Source of the DNA: Actinacidiphila bryophytorum
Lineage (GTDB): Bacteria > Actinomycetota > Actinomycetes > Streptomycetales > Streptomycetaceae
Assembly (NCBI RefSeq): GCF_016916835.1
Contig: NZ_JAFFIX010000027.1
Span: forward strand, 1-64,000
DNA: 64,000 bases
Direction of reading: 5' to 3'
Positions 16,250 to 24,600 of the stretch are shown here, in pieces. The translations under genes were made by a program, and so were the position numbers. Each line of letters begins with the position of its first letter. Position 1 is the stretch's first letter. The notes beneath the pieces are model-generated. The model was not told the origin of the DNA. It saw only the letters and a list, made by a program, of their open reading frames with translations, and did no database searches.

Positions 16250-16911
16250 CACGCGCCCTCCGAGTTCCCGGCCGCGGCGGCGCGGCGGCTGCGTACGACC
16301 TCCATGGCCAGCGGGGCCAGGGACAGCACGACGATGAGCGCCACGATCGGCAGCAGGTAGGTGTCGACGTGCGGGACGGACGAGCCGAGGCCGTAGCCGC
16401 CGAGGACCAGCCCGACGCTCCACACGGTGCCGCCGGCGACCTGCCAGAGGGTGAAGGTCCCGGCGGGCACGCCGAGCGCGCCGGCCAGCGGGTTCAGGAC
16501 GGTGCGCACGACGGGTACGAAGCGCGCCAGGACGACGGCCTTGGCGTGCCCGTAGCGCTCCAGCAGCTCGCCGGCCCGCTGCGTGCCCTGGTGGATCTTG
16601 CGGCTTCTGGTTCTGGCGAGCAGGGCAGGGCCGCCGCGCCGTCCGATGGCGTAACCGGTCTGCGCGCCCAGCAGCGCCCCCGCGAGCGCGGCGACGAGCA
16701 CCTGCCACAGCGAGAGATGCACCACATCGGACGCACCGGACACGCTGAGCAGTCCCGCGGTGAAGAGGAGCGAGTCACCGGGCAGGAAAAAGCCGATGAG
16801 CAGACCGGTTTCGGCGAACATGACGACGGCGATGCCGACGGCTCCGAAGGAGGACAGCAGCGAGGTCGCGTCGAGCACGTTCACGGCCTGGTTCAGCACG
16901 GGCAGGGGCAT
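16249..16911 (-). CDS. DedA family membrane protein
   Basis: The 220-residue protein has the DedA/SNARE-associated core: ETGLLIGFFLPGDSLLFTAG near residues 31-50 and the re-entrant RFVPVVRTVLNPLAGALGVP block near residues 126-145, with several transmembrane helices. DedA proteins are lipid scramblases/flippases, often for undecaprenyl phosphate or phospholipids. The coupled PAP2 phosphatase downstream agrees with a lipid-carrier role. The gene diverges from a BlaI-type repressor across a dyad (16985-17002), so this operon may also be repressed by BlaI. ATG 16911 is used; the N-terminus is hydrophobic as expected. Confidence 0.9.
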   Translation of the reverse strand: MPLPVLNQAVNVLDATSLLSSFGAVGIAVVMFAETGLLIGFFLPGDSLLFTAGLLSVSGASDVVHLSLWQVLVAALAGALLGAQTGYAIGRRGGPALLARTRSRKIHQGTQRAGELLERYGHAKAVVLARFVPVVRTVLNPLAGALGVPAGTFTLWQVAGGTVWSVGLVLGGYGLGSSVPHVDTYLLPIVALIVVLSLAPLAMEVVRSRRAAAAGNSEGA

Positions 16912-16984
16912 GGCGGTGGAGCCCTCCCATAATGGGTCCGGGGGGCGCGGCGCGGCACCCCTTCCGACTACAGTCGAGTAGTCG

Positions 16985-17002
16985 GTCTACAGAACTGTAG
17001 AC
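16985..17002. promoter_or_regulatory. BlaI/MecI-type operator
   Basis: GTCTACAGAACTGTAGAC is an 18-bp dyad with 8-bp arms and contains the TACA...TGTA core typical of BlaI-family operators. A second half-like CTACAGTCGAGTAG lies at 16968-16981. It sits 25 bp before the blaI-like start and between divergent genes. Confidence 0.75.
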
Positions 17003-17026
17003 GAACGAGCGGGAAGGAGCGATTCC

Positions 17027-17446
17027 ATGCCGGAGGCCAGTGCGTCGGCCCGCCGCCCTTCGGGCGAGCTGGAGGCAAGCGTGCTCGCTGCGCTCTGGGC
17101 GGCGAACGGGCGGGCGCTCACGCCCGCCGACGTCCAGCGGGAACTCGTCGCCGCCCTCGGTGCCGACCTCGCACGCACCACCGTCACCACGATCCTCGCC
17201 CGCCTCCACGACAAGGGCTCCGTCAGCCGCACCCGCTCCGGCCGCGGCTACGCCTACCTTCCGGCCCAGGACCCGCCCGGCCTCGCCGCCCGCCGCATGC
17301 GCACCGAACTGGACAAGTCGGAGGAGGGCCTGCGCGGCACGGTCCTGGCGCGTTTCGTGTCCGAGCTGGACGCGGCCGACGAACAGGTGCTGCGCGCCCT
17401 CCTGGCGGAGGTGCCGCCGCCCGCCACCGAGGACGACCCCCGGTGA
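17027..17446 (+). CDS. BlaI/MecI/CopY family transcriptional repressor
   Basis: The 139-residue winged-helix protein carries LEASVLAALWAANGRALTPA, then TTVTTILARLHDKGSVSRTR and GRGYAYLPAQDP. These are the diagnostic helix-turn-helix and wing of BlaI regulators, followed by the C-terminal dimerisation helices. The family is inactivated through a partner M56 peptidase. Such a peptidase lies just downstream. GGAAGGAG precedes ATG 17027. The upstream dyad is the expected operator. Confidence 0.93.
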   Translation: MPEASASARRPSGELEASVLAALWAANGRALTPADVQRELVAALGADLARTTVTTILARLHDKGSVSRTRSGRGYAYLPAQDPPGLAARRMRTELDKSEEGLRGTVLARFVSELDAADEQVLRALLAEVPPPATEDDPR

Positions 17447-17709
17447 GCCGCCGCGCCCGCGCCCGGGGCGGCAGTATGAGACCCCAGCCGCCCGCCGCCC
17501 CGCCCCTCGTCCCCCAGCCGAGCCCCCGGGTGGGTTCCGGTCGGGTCGGTGGTGTCCGGCTGTGGACGCGGGTGAGTTGCGGTCGGGTCGGCGGTGTCCG
17601 GTTGGGGACGCGGGTGGGTTCCGGTCGGGTCGGTGGTGTGCGGTTGGGGACTCGGGTGGGTTGCGGTCAGACCCGTGGTGTGCGGCTCGGAGGAGGTGAG
17701 CGGGTGTGA
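17443..17709 (+). CDS. Possible 88-residue repeat peptide between the BlaI and M56 genes
   Basis: This frame starts with GTG overlapping the BlaI stop as GTGA and ends with its own stop overlapping the M56 start as GTGA, so it exactly bridges the two genes. Residues 29-85 are four 14-residue repeats like RVGSGRVGGVRLGT, encoded by a 42-bp minisatellite. It may be a real coupled peptide, or a minisatellite whose frame is kept open only by its length. No homologue is known to me. Confidence 0.35.
   Translation: MSRRARARGGSMRPQPPAAPPLVPQPSPRVGSGRVGGVRLWTRVSCGRVGGVRLGTRVGSGRVGGVRLGTRVGCGQTRGVRLGGGERV
17528..17695 (+). repeat. 42-bp minisatellite, about four copies
   Basis: Units start at 17528, 17570, 17612 and 17654 with GGGTG(G/A)GTT(C/G)CGGTCGG. 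The first three are well conserved; the last diverges after 20 bp. Confidence 0.9.
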
Positions 17710-18617
17710 TCGTCGCCGTCTGGGTGCCCTTGCTGCTGCCGCTGCTCGCCGCGCCCGCCGCCAGGCGGCTGGCCGAGGCGCTGGCGCCGCGGACCGCGGC
17801 ATGGCTGCTGGCCGGTTCGGCGGTCGTGCTGGCCGCGTGCAGTACGGCCGCGCTGGCGCTGCTCGCCGGGGCCGGTGCGCTGCGGCTCCCGCCGGTGGCC
17901 GCGTTCGGCCACCTCGTACTGCCCGTCGTCGGCGACCAGGGCACCGTCCCGGCCGCATGCGCCGCCACCGTGCTGCTCGCCGCGGTCGGCGCGGCCCTGC
18001 TGCGTACGTCACGGCAGCGCGTCCTGCTGGCCGCCCGCGCCCGCAGGGCCGCCGCCGCGGCCGGTTCCGCGGGCGGCGACCTCACCGTCCTGGACGAGGA
18101 CGGCCCCGACGCGTACGCACTCCCCGGGCGGCCCGGGCGCATCGTCGTCACCACCGGCATGCTCAGGGCGCTCGACCCCGCGGAACGCGAGGTCCTGCTC
18201 GCCCACGAACGCGCCCACCTCACCGGGCGCCACCACCTCTTCCTCACGGCCCTCGCCCTGTCCTGCGCCGCCCACCCTGCCCTGCGCCTACTGCGCGGCC
18301 CGCTGTCCTACGCGCTCGAACGCTGGGCCGACGAGTCCGCCGCCACGGCGGTGGGCGACCGGCGCGTCGCCGCCCGTGCCATCGGCCGGGCGGCCCTGGC
18401 CACCCGGCCCACCTCCCCGCGGCCCCTCGCGGCCCTCCCGGCCGCGGCCGGCCCCGTACCCCGCCGCGTGGCGGCCCTCCTGACCCGCCCCCACCCACCC
18501 CGCACCCCCCGCACGGTCGCCCTCGCCCTGGCCTGCTGTCTCGCCCTCTCCACCGCCTGCGCCCTGGAGGCGGCCCACGACCTCCACGGCTCCATCGAAG
18601 TGGCCCAATCCGAATAG
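17706..18617 (+). CDS. M56 family (BlaR1-like) membrane metallopeptidase
   Basis: The 303-residue protein has N-terminal membrane helices (about 1-25, 38-60, 78-100) and a zinc motif HERAH after LDPAEREVLLA, with a downstream ERWADESAA glutamate motif. A late membrane helix near the C-terminus ends STACALEAAH. The order matches actinobacterial M56 peptidases paired with BlaI repressors. It probably cleaves or displaces the repressor upon an envelope signal. There is no penicillin-binding sensor domain, unlike classical BlaR1. GGAGG lies 11 bp before GTG 17706, with GTG 17704 overlapping. Confidence 0.88.
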   Translation: MIVAVWVPLLLPLLAAPAARRLAEALAPRTAAWLLAGSAVVLAACSTAALALLAGAGALRLPPVAAFGHLVLPVVGDQGTVPAACAATVLLAAVGAALLRTSRQRVLLAARARRAAAAAGSAGGDLTVLDEDGPDAYALPGRPGRIVVTTGMLRALDPAEREVLLAHERAHLTGRHHLFLTALALSCAAHPALRLLRGPLSYALERWADESAATAVGDRRVAARAIGRAALATRPTSPRPLAALPAAAGPVPRRVAALLTRPHPPRTPRTVALALACCLALSTACALEAAHDLHGSIEVAQSE

Positions 18618-18649
18618 CCCCTCCGGGGTCCCCCCGGCCAACCTGCCCC

Positions 18650-18790
18650 TTGCGCCGGTCCTTCCCCCTCCCCACCACCGCGGCTGACCCCGCAGTTCCC
18701 CCGCCCCTGGGTGGGTGCCCTCTTCCGCAGAGGGTGAGCGTTTTTGAGGGGCGCGGGGAACTGCGCGCCAAGCCCCCACCGGAGGCGCGG
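18650..18790. repeat. Dispersed intergenic repeat block after the M56 gene
   Basis: The arms around GCGGCTGACCCCGCAGTTCC (18681) and GAGGGGCGCGGGGAACTGCG (18747-18766) form a large inverted repeat like those at 5.5-5.9 and 15.1-15.4 kb. The remaining gap to 18951 shows no gene and presumably holds the promoter of toxin locus 1. Confidence 0.8.
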
Positions 18791-18951
18791 GTCGTCACCG
18801 ACCCAAAGGGGCTGCTCGGTCCGTGCCGGACCACCGGCGGGTGGGGGGTGGGGGCGCGGCCCCGGGATGTGGCCGGATTCCGCACCGCCGCAGGCGATCG
18901 CCCCGGGTACGGTGGATGGTCACGTAACGTCACAGCTCGGGGGAGTGTTCA

Positions 18952-19326
18952 GTGGGTCACGGTGACGGTGACGGTCACGGCGAGGTCCTGTCGATCAGAA
19001 CGGCCGACCTCAAGGCGGCAGCCCCGATCTTCCAGCAGCAGGCCGTCAGCCTGGGCACCGCGCTGACGACGCTGGTCACCACGCTCGACGGCCTGGGCGC
19101 GCCCTGGGGCGACGACGACCAGGGCACCCAGTTCTCCGACGCGTACAAGCCGCAGCAGACGAACATCGAGGGCGCGGCCGGCATCCTCGTCCTCGGCCTC
19201 ACGAGCATCCACGAGGCGATGGCGGACATGTCGGACGGCTTCGTGGACAACGAGGAGGCCATCCGGGGAATGTTCACCCCGCTGGACCCCAAGTCCCCGC
19301 AGCAGCAGGACGGTTCCGGCCGGTGA
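18952..19326 (+). CDS. WXG100-like helical protein upstream of the RHS toxin
   Basis: The 124-residue protein is mainly two amphipathic helices: VLSIRTADLKAAAPIFQQQA, then a turn GAPWGDDDQGTQFSDAY in the WXG position, then a second helix to about residue 95. This is the layout of ESX/WXG100-type proteins, which escort larger effectors through type VII secretion. GTG 18952 follows GGGGGAG by 7 bp. The stop overlaps the start of the RHS gene as GTGA, so both should be made together. The short His/Asp/Gly-rich N-terminus is unusual. Confidence 0.7.
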   Translation: MGHGDGDGHGEVLSIRTADLKAAAPIFQQQAVSLGTALTTLVTTLDGLGAPWGDDDQGTQFSDAYKPQQTNIEGAAGILVLGLTSIHEAMADMSDGFVDNEEAIRGMFTPLDPKSPQQQDGSGR

Positions 19327-22300
19327 GCGTCGAGGACGAGGCCAAGAAGCTGCTCATGAAGATGGGCATGTGGTGGCCGGACGCCAACTCCGGGACCCTG
19401 CGTGCCGCGGCGGGCGCGTGGCGGACATTCGCCGGCTCGGTCGACGACGTCCGTACGCCGGTGAACAACGCGGCGACCTCGCTCATCCACAACAACAAGG
19501 GTGAGTCGATAGCCGCGTTCGGGACGTTCTGGGGCCGCTACGCGGGCGCCGGGGACACGGGCTGGCTGAGCGATCTCGCCAAGTCCGCGCGCGGCATGGC
19601 GGACGCGCTGGACGCGTTCGCCGACGCGGTGGACGACGCCATCAACAAGCTGTGGACGCAGATCGGTATCGACGCGACGGTCATCGTCGCCGGGATCGGT
19701 CTGGCCTTCTTCACCGCGGGCATATCCGCGGCCGCGTCGGCCGCGGCGACGGACGCGATCATCGACCTGGCCGGGACGCTGGGCATCGCGGTGTCCACGA
19801 CCGTGGCGGAGATCGCCGGGACGACGCTGGCCGCGGCCGCGTTCGGCGGCATGGAGTCGGTGACCGTCGACCTCGCGATAGCGCAGCCGCTCAAGATCGC
19901 CACCGGGCTGCAGCAGGGCCTGAGCCTGGACGAGGTCAACGAAGCCGCCGAGAGCGGCATGATCTTCGGTGGGGGGCTCGGCGGCGTCACCAGCCTGGCG
20001 AAGGCCGCGGCCGGGCTCGACGGGGCCGACATCCTGCACAGCCTCCCGTGGTCGCGCCCCTCGGTCCTGCGGCCCGACCTGGTGGACCTGGGTCCCGCGG
20101 CCCGCCAGACCGCGCAGATCCCGTGTGTCGGCGAACCGGTCGACGTGGCCACCGGCGCGATGGTCATGACGCAGACCGATCTGACGCTGCCGGGCACGCT
20201 GCCCCTGGTCTTCCGGCGCACCCACATGTCCTCCTTCAGGGCCGGCCTGTGCTTCGGGTCGAGTTGGGCGTCCACGCTGGACGAGCACATCCAACTCGAC
20301 GCGGAGGGTGCGGTCTTCGCAGCGGCCGACGGGATGCGGCTGGTCTACCCGATTCCGCGGCCCGGCGGGGCCGTGCTGCCGGCCAAGGGCGTGCGGTGGC
20401 CGCTGGAGTGGGACGGCAGGCCGGACGGGGTCATGACCGTCACGGACCCGGACTCCGGTGTGGTCCGCAGTTTCAGCACACCGGTTCCCTCCGGCACGCC
20501 GGGCGTGGCGCATCTGCCGCTGGACAGCTGGCAGGACCGCAACGGCGACCGTATCGACATCGACCGCACCCCCGAGGGCATCCCCACCGCGCTGCGCCAT
20601 TCCGGCGGCTACCACGTGGCCGTGGACACCGCGGGGCCGAGGATCACGGCGCTGCGCGTACTCGACGCCGCGCCCCCGCCCTACGAGCCGCCGGGTCCCG
20701 GCAACACGGGCGGCACCGGCAGCCCCGGAACGGTCGTGATGCGCTACGGCTACGACAAGGCGGGCAACCTCGCCGAGGTCGTCAACTCGTCGGGGTCGCC
20801 GCTGCGTTTCACCTACGACGAGCAGGGCCGCATGACGTCGTGGACCGACCGCAACGGCACCACGTTCACCTACACCTACGACCGCCGCGGCCGGGTCGTC
20901 CGCACCGACGGCACCGGCTCCTTCCTCTCCGGCCGCCTCACCTATGACGAGGAGTCCCGCACCACCACCTACCGGGACTCCCTCGGCAGGGAGTCGGTCC
21001 ACCGCTACGGCGCCGAGGGCCTGGTGACCGAGGAGACCGACCCGCTCGGCCACGTCACCCGCACGCAGTGGGACGCGACGCTCGGCGAACGGACCTCCTC
21101 GACGGACCCGTTGGGACGTACGACCCGCTATGCCTACGACGAGCGCGGGTGCATGACCGCCGTCACCCGGCCGGACGGCTCGACGGCGCACGCCGACCAC
21201 GACGGGCGCGGCCGGCCGCTGGAAGTCGTCGAACCCGGCGGTGCGACGTGGCGTTACGCCTACGACCGGAGCGGCAACCTGCTCTCCACGACCGACCCGC
21301 TCGGCGCGGTGACCCGGCGGACGTACGACGAGCGGGGCCATCTCGCCTCCGTGACCGACGCGTTGGGCCACACGACGCGCATCGCCTGCAATGCCGCAGG
21401 GCTTCCGCTCGCCATCACCGACCCGCTGGGCGGCACGACGTCGGTGACCCGCGACGGGTTCGGCCGGATCGTCGAACTCGTCGGCCGGCTGGGCCGATCG
21501 ACCCGCCTGGGATGGACGGTCGAGGGGAAGCCGGCCTGGCGGCAGTACGCGGACGGCACCCGCGAGGAGTGGACGTGGGACGGCGAGGGCAACCTCCTCA
21601 CCCACACCGACCGCGGCGGACGCACCACCCGGCACACCGTCGGCCCCTTCGACGTCCCCGCCACCCGCACCGACCCGGACGGCACCACGTACGCCTTCGC
21701 GTACGACACCGAGCTGCGGCTGACCGGGGTCACCAACCACCAGGGCCTGACCTGGTCCTACGTCTACGACGCGGCAGGCAGGCTGCAGGCGGAGACCGAC
21801 TTCAACGGCAGGACCCTGACCTACGCCCACGACGCGGCGAACCAGCTGGTCGCCCGCACCAACGGGGCCGCAGAGACACTCGACTTCACGCGGGACGACC
21901 TCGGCCGGATCACCGCACAGCGCACGGGTGCGGGAGAGGTCACCTCCTACGCGTACGGCCCGGCGGGCGACCTCGTCCACACGCGGAACGCGGACGCGGA
22001 GCTGAGCATCGAGCGGGACGCGCTGGGCCGCACCGTGGCGGAGACGCTCAACGGCCGTACCACCGCGTACACCTACGACCCGGTCGGCCGCCGCACCTCA
22101 CGGACGACCCCGTCCGGCCTGACGTCCACCTGGACCTACGACGCCGCCGACCGGCCGAGCGCCCTGGCCACGGAGTCCGGCAGCCTGCGCTTCACCCATG
22201 ACGCCGCGGGCCGCGAGGTCGAGCGCGCCGTCGGTGACGCGGCCGTCCTGCGCCAGACGTGGGACGCGACGGACAAGCTCACCTCCCAGTCCCTGGCCGA

Positions 22301-23789
22301 CGGTCCCTCGTCCACCGCCGTCGCCACCCTGCAGCACCGCACGTACACCTACCGGGACGACGCGTGCCTGAGCGAGATCCGCGAACTGACCTCGGGCACA
22401 CGGCACTTCGACCTCGACGCGGTGGGCCGGGTCACGGGCGTGCGGGCGCACGGCTGGGCGGAGTCGTACGCCTACGACGCCGGCGGCAACGTGACGCGCG
22501 CCGCCGCACCCGGCCACGCGGCCCCGGGAGCACGGCAGTTCACCGGCACGCTCATCCGGCACGCAGGCCGTACGACCTACGAACACGACGCGCAGGGGCG
22601 GCTGATCCGCAGGACGCGCCGACTGCTCAGCGGCGGCAGGAAGGTCTGGACGTACACCTGGAACGCCGAGGACCGGCTGGTCCGCACGGCCACACCGGCG
22701 CACGGCACCTGGACCTACACCTACGACCCGCTGGGCCGCCGGCTGTCCAAGAGCCGCAGCGGCGGCGGTGCCGGATTACCCGGGGCCGACCGTACGGACT
22801 TCAGCTGGGACGGGACCTGCCTGGCCGAACAGCTGGCGGCGGACGGCACCAGCACGACCTGGGAGTACGCCCCGGGCACCCACGTCCCCGTCGCCCAGAT
22901 CACCCGGCGCTCCGGGCCGCGGCGGCCGGGCACGTCCCGCCTGTCGGGTGTGTCTCGGCTGTCGCAGCCCGGCGAGGCGCCGGAGCAGGGCGACCCCGAG
23001 CGCTTCCACGCGATCGTCACGGACGCTGCCGGCACGCCCACCGAACTCGTCTCGGCCCGGGGCACGCTGGACTGGGAGGGGCGTACGACCCTGTGGGGCA
23101 CCCGCCACGAGCCTCCCGACGCGGACCCCGACGCCGACCCGGACGGCGTCGCGACGGACTGCCCCCTGCGTTTCCAGGGCCACTACGCCGACCCGGAGAC
23201 AGGACTCCACTACAACCACCACCGCTACTACGACCCGGAGACCGCCCGGTACCTGAGCCCGGACCCGCTGGGTCTCGAACCCGCGCCCAACCCCCACGCG
23301 TACGCGCCGAACCCGCTGGAATGGGTGGACCCGCTGGGCCTGCAACTGTGCCTGGCCGCCGCCGTCAAGGCGACCGTGCTGCGCAACAGCCCGGGTGCGG
23401 TGACCGGGGGATCGCGGTTGGCCGACGTCAGCGGGCAGTGGCTCAAGGGGAGCGCGGGAAACGCGGGGAGAATTCCCGGGCAGATAGCACGGGCACTCCA
23501 GGGCCGGGAATTCAAGAGTTTCGACGACTTCCGCGAGGCATTCTGGGAAGAGGTTTCCAAGGACCCGACGCTGGCCCCGCAGTTCTCCCCGTCGAACCAG
23601 ACCCTCATGTCCCAGGGAAAGGCCCCGTTCGTCACCGACGAGCAGGCTGTCGGCGGGAACAAGCGCTACGTCCTGCACCACGTGACGCCGATTCAGCACG
23701 GCGGCGGCGTTTACGACCTCGACAACCTGGTCGTCGTCACACCCCAGTACCACGCCAGGATACTCGACCCCGGGTACCATATGGGATAA
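19323..23789 (+). CDS. RHS polymorphic toxin with colicin-type HNH nuclease C-terminus
   Basis: The protein has 1488 residues. The order is: an N-terminal helical region (1-105), an Ala-rich hydrophobic stretch (about 115-180), a DUF6531 entry module (CVGEPVDVATGAMVMTQTDL, about 262-300), and many YD/RHS repeats (about 470-1150). The RHS core ends YAPNPLEWVDPLGL (Asp1336). A variable tip of about 148 residues follows. The tip ends in RYVLHHVTPIQHGGGVYDLD with Leu-Val-Val-Val and YHARIL, matching the HNH DNases of colicin E9/pyocin S type (His1452-His1453). It should cut DNA of rival cells. No Sec signal is present. Leu1152 is a TTA codon, so bldA could limit its translation. The Im9-like neighbour protects the producer. 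Confidence 0.93.
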   Translation: MSVEDEAKKLLMKMGMWWPDANSGTLRAAAGAWRTFAGSVDDVRTPVNNAATSLIHNNKGESIAAFGTFWGRYAGAGDTGWLSDLAKSARGMADALDAFADAVDDAINKLWTQIGIDATVIVAGIGLAFFTAGISAAASAAATDAIIDLAGTLGIAVSTTVAEIAGTTLAAAAFGGMESVTVDLAIAQPLKIATGLQQGLSLDEVNEAAESGMIFGGGLGGVTSLAKAAAGLDGADILHSLPWSRPSVLRPDLVDLGPAARQTAQIPCVGEPVDVATGAMVMTQTDLTLPGTLPLVFRRTHMSSFRAGLCFGSSWASTLDEHIQLDAEGAVFAAADGMRLVYPIPRPGGAVLPAKGVRWPLEWDGRPDGVMTVTDPDSGVVRSFSTPVPSGTPGVAHLPLDSWQDRNGDRIDIDRTPEGIPTALRHSGGYHVAVDTAGPRITALRVLDAAPPPYEPPGPGNTGGTGSPGTVVMRYGYDKAGNLAEVVNSSGSPLRFTYDEQGRMTSWTDRNGTTFTYTYDRRGRVVRTDGTGSFLSGRLTYDEESRTTTYRDSLGRESVHRYGAEGLVTEETDPLGHVTRTQWDATLGERTSSTDPLGRTTRYAYDERGCMTAVTRPDGSTAHADHDGRGRPLEVVEPGGATWRYAYDRSGNLLSTTDPLGAVTRRTYDERGHLASVTDALGHTTRIACNAAGLPLAITDPLGGTTSVTRDGFGRIVELVGRLGRSTRLGWTVEGKPAWRQYADGTREEWTWDGEGNLLTHTDRGGRTTRHTVGPFDVPATRTDPDGTTYAFAYDTELRLTGVTNHQGLTWSYVYDAAGRLQAETDFNGRTLTYAHDAANQLVARTNGAAETLDFTRDDLGRITAQRTGAGEVTSYAYGPAGDLVHTRNADAELSIERDALGRTVAETLNGRTTAYTYDPVGRRTSRTTPSGLTSTWTYDAADRPSALATESGSLRFTHDAAGREVERAVGDAAVLRQTWDATDKLTSQSLADGPSSTAVATLQHRTYTYRDDACLSEIRELTSGTRHFDLDAVGRVTGVRAHGWAESYAYDAGGNVTRAAAPGHAAPGARQFTGTLIRHAGRTTYEHDAQGRLIRRTRRLLSGGRKVWTYTWNAEDRLVRTATPAHGTWTYTYDPLGRRLSKSRSGGGAGLPGADRTDFSWDGTCLAEQLAADGTSTTWEYAPGTHVPVAQITRRSGPRRPGTSRLSGVSRLSQPGEAPEQGDPERFHAIVTDAAGTPTELVSARGTLDWEGRTTLWGTRHEPPDADPDADPDGVATDCPLRFQGHYADPETGLHYNHHRYYDPETARYLSPDPLGLEPAPNPHAYAPNPLEWVDPLGLQLCLAAAVKATVLRNSPGAVTGGSRLADVSGQWLKGSAGNAGRIPGQIARALQGREFKSFDDFREAFWEEVSKDPTLAPQFSPSNQTLMSQGKAPFVTDEQAVGGNKRYVLHHVTPIQHGGGVYDLDNLVVVTPQYHARILDPGYHMG

Positions 23790-23848
23790 GGCGGCGAAAG
23801 ATCCGCCCCGCTGCATTTCCGGGTATTCGATAGGGTGAGGTGGGCATC

Positions 23849-24052
23849 ATGTCGAGGGACGAGCTGGTCCGGCTTGTCGAGCGCATTATGGCCGGGGAAG
23901 GGACGGAGAGCGAGCACGACGAGCTCGTGCGGCTGCTTGAGGCGAATGTCCCGCATCCTCGTGTGGTGAATCTGATCTACCACTCCGATCCGCAGCTCAG
24001 CGCCGCGGAAGTGGTGGACGAGGCTCTGGCGTACCGGCCGATCGCGCTCTGA
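23849..24052 (+). CDS. Colicin E9/pyocin-type immunity protein (Im9-like)
   Basis: The 67-residue acidic protein reads MSRDELVRLVERIMAGEGTE, then DELVRLLEANVPHP and NLIYHSD. This reproduces the four-helix Im family, whose HP-x-x-x-x-LIYYP loop binds the cognate DNase. It should bind and inhibit the HNH tip of the upstream RHS protein, 59 bp away. ATG 23849 has GTGAGG 8 bp upstream; an in-frame GTG at 23840 is less well placed. Size is slightly shorter than the roughly 85 residues of Im9. Confidence 0.88.
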   Translation: MSRDELVRLVERIMAGEGTESEHDELVRLLEANVPHPRVVNLIYHSDPQLSAAEVVDEALAYRPIAL

Positions 24053-24179
24053 GCCCGCCCGGCTCGCGGGATGCGCCGGGCACGCGCGGCTCGCGGATGT
24101 CGAGATGCGGAGGCCGGCTTCGACCCAGGAGTGCACCGCGGCACACAATGGGCCGCACCGGGACGAGGAGGGTCCAGCC

Positions 24180-24587
24180 ATGGCCAAGTACCTGCTGCTC
24201 AAGCACTACAGGGGCGCCCCCGCGGCGGTCAATGACGTGCCGATGGAGAAGTGGACGCCCGAGGAGATCACGGCGCATGTGGAGTACATGCAGGACTTCG
24301 CTGACCGGCTGGAGGAGTCGGGGGAGTACGTGGACGGGCAGGCGCTCGCGCCGGAGGGGGCGTTCGTGCGGTTCGACGGGGAGGGGCGGCCGCCCGTGAC
24401 GGACGGGCCGTTCGCCGAGACCAAGGACCTCATCGCCGGGTGGATGATGATCGACGTGGACACGTACGAGCGGGCGCTCGAACTCGCCGGTGAGCTGTCC
24501 GCCGCGCCCGGCGCCGGGGGGCGGCCGGTGCAGGAGTGGCTGGAGGTGCGCCCCGTCATGCACGGGCTGCGTACCGTCACGGACTGA
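24180..24587 (+). CDS. YCII-domain (DGPF) protein paired with ECF42 sigma factor
   Basis: The 135-residue protein contains the conserved DGPFAETKDLIAGWMMIDVD block of YCII/DGPF-domain proteins. These are almost always encoded directly upstream of ECF42-group sigma factors and may bind a small ligand or form an enzyme-like dimer. It starts at ATG 24180 with GAGGAGG upstream. The next gene begins 13 bp after the stop, so the pair is an operon. It lacks membrane segments. Confidence 0.9.
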   Translation: MAKYLLLKHYRGAPAAVNDVPMEKWTPEEITAHVEYMQDFADRLEESGEYVDGQALAPEGAFVRFDGEGRPPVTDGPFAETKDLIAGWMMIDVDTYERALELAGELSAAPGAGGRPVQEWLEVRPVMHGLRTVTD

Positions 24588-24600
24588 CGGCCGGCCGACC

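Noticed and set aside
17528..17695. 42-bp repeats considered as CRISPR
   Set aside because: Units are directly adjacent without spacers and diverge gradually like a minisatellite.
24097..24399. Alternative frames around the YCII gene
   Set aside because: They are Arg/Ser-rich shadow frames. The frame from 24180 has the conserved DGPF motif and a good ribosome binding site.
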